Assembly: GCA_900557355.1 (NCBI GenBank)
Contig: USSR01000295.1
Span: forward strand, 1-8,033
Reading direction: 5' to 3'
Source: an uncultured Bacteroides sp.
Lineage (GTDB): Bacteria > Bacteroidota > Bacteroidia > Bacteroidales > Bacteroidaceae
Length of the DNA stretch: 8,033 nucleotides
Both the position numbers and the translations under genes were made by a program. Shown piece after piece: positions 1 through 6,993 of the stretch (positions are counted from its first letter, which is position 1; each line of letters starts with the position of its first letter). Under the pieces are notes generated by a model that ran no database searches, had not been told where the DNA came from, and saw nothing but the letters and a program-made list of their open reading frames with translations.

Positions 1-693
1 ATTCCGGGGTCCAACGAAATTGGTAGCCAGTATGCTCAGGTACAGGGCTGTCGTGGGGCCGGTGAATGGAATTTAGGTTGGGGCCAACATACTCCTACTC
101 AATTATTGGCTGATGCATTCGAAGAAGGTGACCCGAGAAAGGATGAGACTTTATTGTATTTTATTAGAACAGGAGAAGATCCTTCGACCATTCCTGCAAA
201 TAAGCCTTATGGAGAAAAACCGGTTGCCAATGCCGATGTGATAGCAAAGTACTTTAATAAGAAAGTGTATACAGATCCGGCTTTGCGTGAAAAGTATACG
301 AAGAGTGGGTATTGGGTGAATATTCGTCTGATCCGTTATTCGGATGTCGTACTGATGGCTGCGGAAGCTGCTTGCGAACTGGGTGATAATACAAGTGCAA
401 GAAGATATCTTGAGATGGTACGTGCCCGTGCCCGTGGTACGAATGCTAATATCTTGCCGGAGGTTACCACTGATAATCAGAGTGAATTGCGGGAAACTAT
501 TCGTCATGAACGTCGTGTTGAGTTGGGTATGGAATTCGATCGCTTCTATGATCTTGTACGTTGGGGAATAGCGAAGGAAGTGCTGCATGCAGCCGGAAAG
601 ACTGGTTACCAGGATAAGCATGCATTGTTGCCTTTGCCTCAGGACGAAATTGACAAATCAAATGGCGTGTTAGTTCAAAACCCTAATTATTAA
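1..693 (+). CDS. SusD-like outer-membrane glycan-binding lipoprotein, C-terminal part (5' truncated)
   Basis: The reading frame is open from base 1, so the real start is upstream; only the last 230 residues are visible, against roughly 500-600 for a full SusD-family protein. A TTG at 106 could be read as a start but is internal. Visible family hallmarks are the helical segment RYSDVVLMAAEAACELGD followed by the VRARARG motif, then the SusD C-terminal signature HERRVELGMEFDRFYDLVRWG-type stretch (about residues 169-189 of the visible part), and a tail of the type LPLPQDEID...NGVLVQNPNY. Family knowledge: SusD proteins sit as a lid on a SusC TonB-dependent transporter and capture oligosaccharides for import. 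The lipobox is outside the window. A susC gene is expected immediately upstream. The next gene starts 11 bp after the stop, so it is almost certainly in the same operon. The bound glycan cannot be told from this fragment. Confidence 0.95.
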   Translation: MPGSNEIGSQYAQVQGCRGAGEWNLGWGQHTPTQLLADAFEEGDPRKDETLLYFIRTGEDPSTIPANKPYGEKPVANADVIAKYFNKKVYTDPALREKYTKSGYWVNIRLIRYSDVVLMAAEAACELGDNTSARRYLEMVRARARGTNANILPEVTTDNQSELRETIRHERRVELGMEFDRFYDLVRWGIAKEVLHAAGKTGYQDKHALLPLPQDEIDKSNGVLVQNPNY

Positions 694-704
694 TTCATAT
701 AGTA

Positions 705-1544
705 ATGACCATGAAAAGATATATTAATTTATTGTTGGCATTTTGTGTGTCAGCACTCACTTTGCAATCTTGTTTTCAGGATATGGATCATCCGGCTTTT
801 GATTATCCGGATAGTTCTGCTCCCAAAGTGTTCTCACCAATGAAATTGTTCTTGCCTTTTGAGAATGATATGCGTGATAAGGGTAATTATACCTTCCTCA
901 TGAGTGCCGGAGGGGATATTACTTATACTGATGGAATCAACGGACAAGCTTATCAAGGTACAAAAGATACGTATCTGTTAGCCCGTGTTCCTTCTTATCT
1001 GACCGATTCTATACCCGATTTAGGAAGTTGTACGGTGGCTTTCTGGATGAAAACAACGAGAAATACTTCTGCATATGGTGTCTTCAGTATTCCTAATACC
1101 AAGACTTTCTGGGGTAATTTTGATATCTATCTGGAAAATACAAGTAGTGAGACCCAGGCTTTCTTCAAGATGCATCTGTATAACTGTACATCCGTGAAGG
1201 ATAATGATGAGAGATGGGTAGAAGCTAAGATAGACAATGTTTTTGGTACCGAATGGGTTCATATGGCATTTGTTTATGATGGTAGTAATTCGACAGTAAC
1301 AGTTTACCGGAATGGTGAAAGTGCATTTACAAAAGAGCTGCCCGGTTATGGAAAGCTTAAATTTAAAGATTTGGGTACATTTGCTATCGGAGCATTTCAG
1401 TTTAGCACAAAACCCAGTTTGACAGAAGGTGCAGGAGCACAGAGTTGGGCATCCAATTTTCCGGGACAGTTAGACCAGTTCCGCTTCTATGACAGAGCTA
1501 TATCTGCTTCTGATATCAAGCAACTTTATTCAGGTAAAGAATGA
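705..1544 (+). CDS. LamG-domain lipoprotein, probable surface glycan-binding protein (SusE/F position)
   Basis: This is a 279-residue protein with a signal peptide ending in a lipobox (LQSC, Cys23), so it should be a lipoprotein. Met3 (711) is an equally good start and gives a more usual MKR N-terminus. After a linker of about 20 residues (24-45), one concanavalin-like/LamG jelly-roll domain (Laminin_G_3 type) fills residues 46 to about 276. Its hallmarks are MKLFLPFEND at the start, TVAFWMKT, WVHMAFVYDGS followed by VTVYRNG, and the closing LDQFRFYDRAIS...DIKQLYSG. No catalytic glycosidase motif is seen, so binding is the likelier role. It follows the susD-like gene by 11 bp, where PULs usually encode SusE/F or another surface glycan-binding protein. 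Its stop overlaps the next start (ATGA), suggesting coupled translation. Family members also occur as domains of larger enzymes; here the domain stands alone. The ligand is unknown. Confidence 0.85.
   Translation: MTMKRYINLLLAFCVSALTLQSCFQDMDHPAFDYPDSSAPKVFSPMKLFLPFENDMRDKGNYTFLMSAGGDITYTDGINGQAYQGTKDTYLLARVPSYLTDSIPDLGSCTVAFWMKTTRNTSAYGVFSIPNTKTFWGNFDIYLENTSSETQAFFKMHLYNCTSVKDNDERWVEAKIDNVFGTEWVHMAFVYDGSNSTVTVYRNGESAFTKELPGYGKLKFKDLGTFAIGAFQFSTKPSLTEGAGAQSWASNFPGQLDQFRFYDRAISASDIKQLYSGKE
1541..1544 (+). other. ATGA stop/start overlap, likely translational coupling
   Basis: The stop codon (TGA, 1542-1544) of the LamG lipoprotein gene overlaps the first ATG (1541) of the Ig/GH144-type lipoprotein gene. 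This arrangement usually means that translation of the second gene depends on ribosomes finishing the first. If the second gene actually starts at 1544 or 1568, the overlap shrinks or disappears, but the genes remain contiguous. Confidence 0.6.
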
Positions 1545-3208
1545 TGACCGTTAGAAATAGAGTGAATATGAGAGCTGTTTATTTCATACTGTCCTTATTA
1601 CTGATTGCTTGCAGTAAAGATGATGCTTCGGAAGCACCCGGAAAATTTGAACTGCAAAATATATCCATTGGTGAAAAACAGGATCAGAGTTCCTTTGAAA
1701 ATGTAGCTCCCAATGCCAGTATTGTGCTTACATTCACAGATGCAGTGGATGAAGCTACGATTCAGAGTAATATCATATTGAAACTGAATGATCAGGCGGT
1801 GGCATATGATTCAAAACTACAGGGAAAGGATAAACTCTCATTGACTCCAACAGGTGGCTTTAAAAGTTTTTCCTCATATAAACTGGTGATCAATCCGGGG
1901 GTGAAATCCACCTCCGGAGTATCTCTTACCAATGGCAAAGTCTATGAAATCCGTACAGGGATGGATGATTCGGATAAGTTTGATCGCATTCCTGACGAGG
2001 ATTTATTAACTTTGGTGCAGAAACAAACTTTTAAGTATTTCTGGAACTTCGGTCATGCACATTCCGGTATGGCACGCGAAAGAACAACTTCCGGTGATGT
2101 TGTTACTACCGGAGGAACAGGATTTGGAGTGATGGCGATGCTGGTAGCGGCTGAAAGAGGATTTGTAACCCGACAGGAAGCTCTTGAAAGAGTGCAGAAG
2201 ATTGTAACTTTCCTGGATAAAGAGTGTACGAGTTATCATGGAGCCTATGCACACTGGATTAACGGTGCAACCGGTGAGACAAAGCCATTTGGTGATAAAG
2301 ATGATGGTGCGGATCTGGTAGAAACCTCTTTACTTTTCCAGGGACTGCTTGCAGCACGTGCATACTTCAAGGAGGGTTCGGAAGCTGAGAGTAAATTGCG
2401 TTCTGATATAACCCGCCTGTGGGAAGCTATTGAATGGACTTGGTTTCAGAAAAGTGGAGAGTCTGTTCTGTATTGGCATTGGAGTCCGAACTATGGATTT
2501 GAGAAGAATCTTCCGATCAGAGGTTGGAATGAGTGCCTGATAACTTATGTGCTTGCAGCTTCTTCTCCTACTCATCCTATCGATAAGGCGGTTTATGAAG
2601 CTGGATGGGCAAGGAATGGCGGTTTGAAGAATGGTAATACCTACTATGGATACAAGCTTCCGCTGGGAGCTGATAAGGGTGGACCGTTATTCTTATCTCA
2701 ATATTCCTTCTTGGGCATTAATCCGAAAGGACTGAAAGATAAATATGCTGATTATTGGGAACAGAATCAAAACCATACTCTGATCAATTATAATTATTGT
2801 AAGGAGAATCCTAAGGGATATGCTGGTTATGGAGCCTCTTGTTGGGGGTTGACAGCTAGTGATGGTGATAATGGTTATTCGGCACATTCACCTACAAATG
2901 ATAAAGGAGTGATTGCTCCTACGGCTGCATTGTCTGCATTTCCTTATACTCCGGAAGAGTCGATGTCTGCATTGCACTTCTATTATTATAAGATGGGTGA
3001 TAAACTCTGGAGAGATTATGGTTTTGTAGATGCTTTCAACCTGACAGCTAATTGGTATGATAACCAGTGTATAGCTATCGACCAAGGACCGATCATTTGT
3101 ATGATAGAAAATTATAGGACAGGAATGCTTTGGAATTTATTTATGGCTATTCCGGAAATTCAGCAGGGAATGAAAAAGTTAGGTTTTGAAAGCCCTGCAC
3201 TAAACTGA
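1541..3208 (+). CDS. Lipoprotein with Ig-like domain and GH144-type (glycoamylase-like, PF10091) glucanase domain
   Basis: The 555-residue product begins with a signal peptide and lipobox (LIAC, Cys24). The residues after Cys are SKDD, resembling the acidic lipoprotein export signal described in Bacteroidetes, so surface exposure is plausible. Starts at 1541, 1544 or Met10 (1568) are all possible; 1541 overlaps the upstream stop by 4 bp and has an AGG 6 bases upstream, while Met10 gives a more typical signal-peptide length. Residues about 36-140 form a bacterial Ig-like (Big_5-like) beta domain. From about residue 150 comes the (alpha/alpha)6 glycoamylase-like domain, with LVQKQTFKYFW, GMARER, AHWINGATGET, the acidic cluster DDGADLVE (Asp254, Asp258, Glu261), YWHWSPN, WNE (Glu331), CWGLTASDGD and MIENYRTG near the end. 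In GH144, conserved acidic residues with this spacing were implicated in inverting hydrolysis of beta-1,2-glucan. As I recall, a Parabacteroides GH144 enzyme with an N-terminal beta domain releases sophorose in an exo manner, so endo and exo action are both open. The substrate is inferred, not shown. Confidence 0.88.
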   Translation: MMTVRNRVNMRAVYFILSLLLIACSKDDASEAPGKFELQNISIGEKQDQSSFENVAPNASIVLTFTDAVDEATIQSNIILKLNDQAVAYDSKLQGKDKLSLTPTGGFKSFSSYKLVINPGVKSTSGVSLTNGKVYEIRTGMDDSDKFDRIPDEDLLTLVQKQTFKYFWNFGHAHSGMARERTTSGDVVTTGGTGFGVMAMLVAAERGFVTRQEALERVQKIVTFLDKECTSYHGAYAHWINGATGETKPFGDKDDGADLVETSLLFQGLLAARAYFKEGSEAESKLRSDITRLWEAIEWTWFQKSGESVLYWHWSPNYGFEKNLPIRGWNECLITYVLAASSPTHPIDKAVYEAGWARNGGLKNGNTYYGYKLPLGADKGGPLFLSQYSFLGINPKGLKDKYADYWEQNQNHTLINYNYCKENPKGYAGYGASCWGLTASDGDNGYSAHSPTNDKGVIAPTAALSAFPYTPEESMSALHFYYYKMGDKLWRDYGFVDAFNLTANWYDNQCIAIDQGPIICMIENYRTGMLWNLFMAIPEIQQGMKKLGFESPALN

Positions 3209-3220
3209 TAAATAGAATAT

Positions 3221-4534
3221 ATGATGAGACTTATAATATATGTGATGCTTCTGCTTTACCCGTTTAGCCTGCTGCCGGCAGCTTCTGGTGGTAAGAAGGA
3301 GAAGAACTTGTCTGATGAAGAACTGATGACCCTCGTGCAGAAACAGACTTTCCGTTATTTCTGGGATTATGGACATCCGGTTTCGGGCTTGGCACGCGAA
3401 CGTAGTAACGGTAATGACGATATTGTTACCATTGGTGGTTCCGGCTTTGGGGTAATGGCTATTATTGTCGGTGCAGAACGTGGATTTGTAACGCGTGAAC
3501 AAGCGGCAGAGCGTATGCTGAAAATAGTCAGCTTTCTGAATGATAAGAATACGGACAGTTACCATGGCATTTGGGCGCATTGGATAAATGGGCAGAACGG
3601 AGAAACCATTTCTTTCAGCAGGAAAGATGATGGTGCCGATCTGGTAGAGTCTGCTTTCATGTTCGAAGGGTTGTTGGCTGCACATCAGTATTTCAACAAA
3701 GATAATCAGGTGGAAAGACGTATCCGCGGTCTTATTAATGACCTGTGGCGTCAGGCTGAATGGAATTGGTTTACTAAAGGTGGTGAAGATGTACTCTATT
3801 GGCATTGGTCACCCAATAACGGTTGGTCGATGAACCATCAGATAAAAGGGCATAATGAGTGCCATATTACATATATACTTGCTGCTTCTTCACCCACTTA
3901 TCCCATTGCAGAGCCGGTATATCATAAAGGGTGGGCCAATTCTATCGTTTTCAAGAATGGTAAGAAGTATTACGACATAACCTTGCCATTGGGAAGTGAT
4001 TATGGCGGACCTTTGTTCTTTACCCATTATTCTTATATGGGACTTGATCCGCGTGGCTTGAAAGATTATTATGCTGATTATGAAGAACAGATGAAAGCAC
4101 ATACTCTGATTAATCGTGCTTATTGCATAGATAATCCGAAGGGGTATAAAGGGTATGGAGAACAGTGCTGGGGACTGACAGCCAGTGATGGTGATAAAGG
4201 GTACTCTGCGCATTGTCCTGGTAATGACCGCGGTGTTATTACTCCAACAGCCGCCTTGTCGTCTATTCCTTATGCACCGGAATATTCATTGCAGGCCATG
4301 CGCTATTTCTATGAAGAGCTTGGCGATAAGCTTTGGGGAGAATATGGTTTCAAGGATGCATTTAACCTGACTGCTGACTGGTTTGCGCCATCTTATCTGG
4401 CTATAGACCAGGGACCTATTATTGTTATGATAGAAAATTATCGTACAGGTTTAATATGGAAATTGTTTATGAGTCATCCGGATGTACAAAAAGGATTGAA
4501 GAAGTTAGGATTTAAAACACCATACTTAAATTAA
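3221..4534 (+). CDS. GH144-type (glycoamylase-like, PF10091) glucanase, secreted paralog
   Basis: This 437-residue protein is a paralog of the preceding gene product; by eye well over half of the catalytic-domain residues are identical. It lacks the Ig-like domain. The N-terminus (hydrophobic core about residues 4-19, then PAAS) reads as an ordinary Sec signal peptide with no lipobox cysteine, so a periplasmic location is likely. ATGs at 3221 and 3224 are both possible; the gap to the previous stop is 12 bp. The active-site pattern is intact: DDGADLVE with Asp136, Asp140 and Glu143, then YWHWSPN and HNE (Glu213), CWGLTASDGD, and the terminal MIENYRTG. Both the numbering and the one-domain build are close to what I recall for the founding GH144 endo-beta-1,2-glucanase of Chitinophaga pinensis. 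This makes an endo-glucanase, possibly trimming imported oligosaccharides, a reasonable inference. PF10091 also covers uncharacterised proteins, so another linkage is possible. Confidence 0.88.
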   Translation: MMRLIIYVMLLLYPFSLLPAASGGKKEKNLSDEELMTLVQKQTFRYFWDYGHPVSGLARERSNGNDDIVTIGGSGFGVMAIIVGAERGFVTREQAAERMLKIVSFLNDKNTDSYHGIWAHWINGQNGETISFSRKDDGADLVESAFMFEGLLAAHQYFNKDNQVERRIRGLINDLWRQAEWNWFTKGGEDVLYWHWSPNNGWSMNHQIKGHNECHITYILAASSPTYPIAEPVYHKGWANSIVFKNGKKYYDITLPLGSDYGGPLFFTHYSYMGLDPRGLKDYYADYEEQMKAHTLINRAYCIDNPKGYKGYGEQCWGLTASDGDKGYSAHCPGNDRGVITPTAALSSIPYAPEYSLQAMRYFYEELGDKLWGEYGFKDAFNLTADWFAPSYLAIDQGPIIVMIENYRTGLIWKLFMSHPDVQKGLKKLGFKTPYLN

Positions 4535-4549
4535 AAAGGTTTCATAATT

Positions 4550-5404
4550 ATGAAAAACATGTTTTTTAATAGTGTATTAGTTGCTTTCGTTCTGCTTGTT
4601 GCTTCGTGCAGCAAGCAGCCGGATCCTAAAGTTGATGTGATGTCATTCAATATTCGTCTGGATCATGTAGCGGATAGTTTGAACAACTGGAAGTATCGTA
4701 AAGATGCTGCGGCACAAATGATTATTTATTATGCTCCGGATGTAGTAGGTATGCAGGAAGTATTAAAGAACCAGTTGGACGATCTGAAGAACCGCCTTCC
4801 GCAATATACGGTTTTAGGTGTGGGGCGTGCCGATGGAAAAGAAAAAGGGGAATATTGTTCTCTGTTCTATAAGACCGATCGTTTCGATCTTATGAAGAGT
4901 GGCAATTTCGGTTTGAGTGAAACACCCGATTCTATTGGAATAAAAGGCTGGGATGCTGCTTGCGAACGCATTGTGACGTGGGCTGTTCTTAAAGATAAAG
5001 TCAGTGGTAAAGAATTGGCTGCTTTTAATACACATTTCGACCATATTGGTAAGGTTGCCCGTCGTGAAAGTGCAGTTTTGTTGCTTGCAAAGATACGTGA
5101 GATAGCCTCGGACTTACCGGTGGTTATTACGGGAGATTTTAATGGTACTGTTGATTCAGATCCGATTTCTGTTCTTACGGAAGGGGGAATGCAGAATACT
5201 TATTCCGCATCTGACATAGTTTATGGTCCTACGTGGAGCTTTCATGATTTTGGGCGCATCCCGGTTGAAGAACGCCAGTTGATCGATTTTATTTTTGTCA
5301 ATGGACAAGTGGTGGCCAATAAATTCAGAGTGATAGCAGACAAGCCGGACAATGGCTATTTATCCGACCATGCGCCTATTCAGGCCAATCTGACAATTCG
5401 ATAG
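4550..5404 (+). CDS. Endonuclease/exonuclease/phosphatase (EEP) family lipoprotein, probable secreted metal-dependent phosphodiesterase
   Basis: The 284-residue product has a signal peptide with lipobox VASC (Cys20, followed by SK), so it is exported and lipidated rather than a cytoplasmic DNA-repair enzyme. The EEP fold (PF03372) covers residues about 28-282 with its catalytic motifs in order: SFNIR (Asn34), GMQEV (Glu70, metal ligand), NTHFDH (His162 and Asp164), GDFN (Asp196, Asn198), DFIFV (Asp246) and SDHAPI (Asp273, His274). All residues expected for Mg-dependent phosphoester cleavage are present. The family spans nucleases, inositol-phosphate phosphatases, sphingomyelinases and 2',5'-phosphodiesterases, and sequence alone does not choose between them. 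It sits 15 bp after the second GH144-type gene and 4 bp before the sulfatase gene. This points to a role on the same glycan, perhaps removing a phosphodiester substituent, which is inference. An AAAAAGG run about 10 bases before the ATG may act as ribosome binding site. Confidence 0.9.
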   Translation: MKNMFFNSVLVAFVLLVASCSKQPDPKVDVMSFNIRLDHVADSLNNWKYRKDAAAQMIIYYAPDVVGMQEVLKNQLDDLKNRLPQYTVLGVGRADGKEKGEYCSLFYKTDRFDLMKSGNFGLSETPDSIGIKGWDAACERIVTWAVLKDKVSGKELAAFNTHFDHIGKVARRESAVLLLAKIREIASDLPVVITGDFNGTVDSDPISVLTEGGMQNTYSASDIVYGPTWSFHDFGRIPVEERQLIDFIFVNGQVVANKFRVIADKPDNGYLSDHAPIQANLTIR

Positions 5405-5408
5405 TACC

Positions 5409-6977
5409 ATGACTTCTAAATTATCCTTGGGGCTTGTCGTTTTACCTTTTGTACCTTCCTCCATTGTGCAAGGTCAAGAGCAGGAAGTTCGTAACGAACG
5501 CCCCAATATCATTTTTATTATGAGTGATGACCACGCCCGTCAGGCTATGAGTATTTATGGTCATCCTATAGGGAAAGTGGCGCCGACTCCGAATATTGAC
5601 CGTATCGGGCATGAAGGAGCGGTTTTCCAGAATAACTATTGTTGCAATTCTATTTCCGGGCCGAGTCGTGCTGCCATACTTACCGGTAAACATAGCCATA
5701 AGAATGGTTTCATGAAGAACTGGGCGAAAGGTTTTGACGGTACGCAACAGACCCTTCCAAAGATATTGCAGGCAAATGGTTACGAGACAGCTGTTATTGG
5801 TAAGTGGCATCTTATTTCTAAGCCTACAGGTTTCGATCATTGGATGATTCTGGATGATCAGGGAGAATATTGTAATCCGCATTTTATTACTGAAAATGAT
5901 ACCACACGTCATTTGGGGTATGTGACGGATTTGATTACTAAATATACGGAAGAATGGCTCGACGGACGGAAAGACAAGAACAAGCCTTTCTTTCTGATGA
6001 TGCATCACAAAGCTGTTCATAGAAACTGGGTACCTGCAGAAAGACATTACCATCTGTATGAGCATACTACTTTTCCACTTCCTGATAATTATTTTGATGT
6101 TTATGAGGGTCGTTATGCGGCACAGATGCAAAAGATGAATATCTATTGTGACATGTACGAAGGACACGATCTGAAGATGGTTACTGGTATGGATAGTGAC
6201 AGTTTACTGTTCGACCCTTGGCCGCATGCTTTTCTGGGGACAATGGAACCGGATGAATGCCGTCGTTTTCTTGATGCATATCGTGATAGAAATAATGAAT
6301 TCCACTCCAGAAAACGTTCATTCAAAGAAGTCGCGGAATGGAAATACCAGCGTTACTTGCAAGATTATATGGGAGTTGTAGCGAGTGTAGACGAAAGTGT
6401 GGGAGAGATTCTTGATTATCTGAAACGTACCGGACTGGATAAAAATACGATTGTAGTCTATACTACCGATCAGGGCTTCTATTTGGGAGAACATGGTTGG
6501 TTTGATAAGCGTTTCATGTACGAAGAATCTTTCGGCATGCCGATGGTTATGCGCTGGCCCGGACATATCAAGCCGGAAACTCAGGTAACAGGACTGACGC
6601 AGAACATAGACTTTGCTCCTACTTTTCTGGATATGTGTGGTATCGAAGTGCCACGGGATATGCAGGGCGTATCGTTCCGGGAGTTGGTAGAGACGGGAAA
6701 GAAACTGCGTGATTGGCGTAAATCGCTCTATTATCATTATTATGAATTTCCTGGATTTCATAGTGTCCGTGCCCATTATGGTGTAAAGATGGAACGCTAC
6801 AAATTGATGCACTTTTATGTGGAAGACAAATGGGAACTGTATGATCTGAAAACTGATCCGACAGAAATGCACAATCTGTACGGAAAGCAAGGAATGGAGA
6901 AAGTAACTGCTGAACTAATGGCAGAACTTGCACGTTTACAGAAACAATATGAAGTTCCTCAGAATTTGTGCAAGTAA
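5409..6977 (+). CDS. S1-family sulfatase, serine type, exported
   Basis: This 522-residue protein has a signal peptide (hydrophobic residues about 7-20, likely cut after VQG at residue 22) and no lipobox, so it is probably periplasmic. The sulfatase signature is SGPSRAAILTG with Ser83 as the formylglycine precursor, i.e. the [CS]-x-P-S-R motif in its serine form, which anaerobic sulfatase-maturing radical SAM enzymes (anSME) convert. Other active-site elements are MSDDH (Asp40, Asp41), GKWH (Lys132, His134), HHKAVH (Lys201, His204) and TTDQGFYLGEHGWFDK (Asp354, Gln355, His362, Lys367). The C-terminal subdomain (about residues 430-520) contains YYHYYEFPG and WELYDLKTDPTEMHNLYG. The GKWHL...GFDHW pattern and the C-terminal pattern recall Bacteroides S1_11-like N-acetylglucosamine-6-sulfatases, but that subfamily call is from memory and tentative. 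It starts 4 bp after the upstream stop. It would remove sulfate esters from the target glycan; the sugar and position are unknown. Confidence 0.93.
   Translation: MTSKLSLGLVVLPFVPSSIVQGQEQEVRNERPNIIFIMSDDHARQAMSIYGHPIGKVAPTPNIDRIGHEGAVFQNNYCCNSISGPSRAAILTGKHSHKNGFMKNWAKGFDGTQQTLPKILQANGYETAVIGKWHLISKPTGFDHWMILDDQGEYCNPHFITENDTTRHLGYVTDLITKYTEEWLDGRKDKNKPFFLMMHHKAVHRNWVPAERHYHLYEHTTFPLPDNYFDVYEGRYAAQMQKMNIYCDMYEGHDLKMVTGMDSDSLLFDPWPHAFLGTMEPDECRRFLDAYRDRNNEFHSRKRSFKEVAEWKYQRYLQDYMGVVASVDESVGEILDYLKRTGLDKNTIVVYTTDQGFYLGEHGWFDKRFMYEESFGMPMVMRWPGHIKPETQVTGLTQNIDFAPTFLDMCGIEVPRDMQGVSFRELVETGKKLRDWRKSLYYHYYEFPGFHSVRAHYGVKMERYKLMHFYVEDKWELYDLKTDPTEMHNLYGKQGMEKVTAELMAELARLQKQYEVPQNLCK
5655..5687 (+). 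other. Sulfatase formylglycine site (serine type)
   Basis: These codons encode SGPSRAAILTG, residues 83-93 of the sulfatase. The TCC codon at 5655-5657 gives Ser83, the residue expected to be oxidised to C-alpha-formylglycine. The Pro and Arg at +2 and +4 that define the motif are intact, so the enzyme should be maturable, provided the cell has an anSME; none is encoded in the window. Confidence 0.88.
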
Positions 6978-6993
6978 TATAAAGAACGAAAGA

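Noticed and set aside
106..693. Reading the first gene as a complete small protein starting at TTG 106.
   Set aside because: The same frame is open back to base 1 with SusD-like sequence, so 106 is internal to a truncated gene.
3209..3220. Possible promoter or terminator in the AT-rich gap between the two GH144-type genes.
   Set aside because: Only 12 bp long, with no hairpin and no room for the Bacteroides -33/-7 elements.
3200..3805. 201-codon minus-strand open frame opposite the second GH144-type gene.
   Set aside because: Low-complexity translation with no motif, opposite a strongly supported coding region.
1541..4534. A recent duplication or assembly artefact producing two copies of the same gene.
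   Set aside because: The two copies differ at many amino-acid positions, in their N-termini and in domain content. They are old paralogs, not a repeat artefact.
4550..5404. Calling the EEP protein an exonuclease III/DNA-repair enzyme.
   Set aside because: It has a lipoprotein signal (Cys20) and sits in a PUL; a cytoplasmic DNA-repair role does not fit.
5442..6167. 241-codon open frame on the minus strand inside the sulfatase gene.
   Set aside because: It lies wholly within a gene with intact catalytic motifs, and its translation shows no recognisable domain or signal. It is an antisense shadow.
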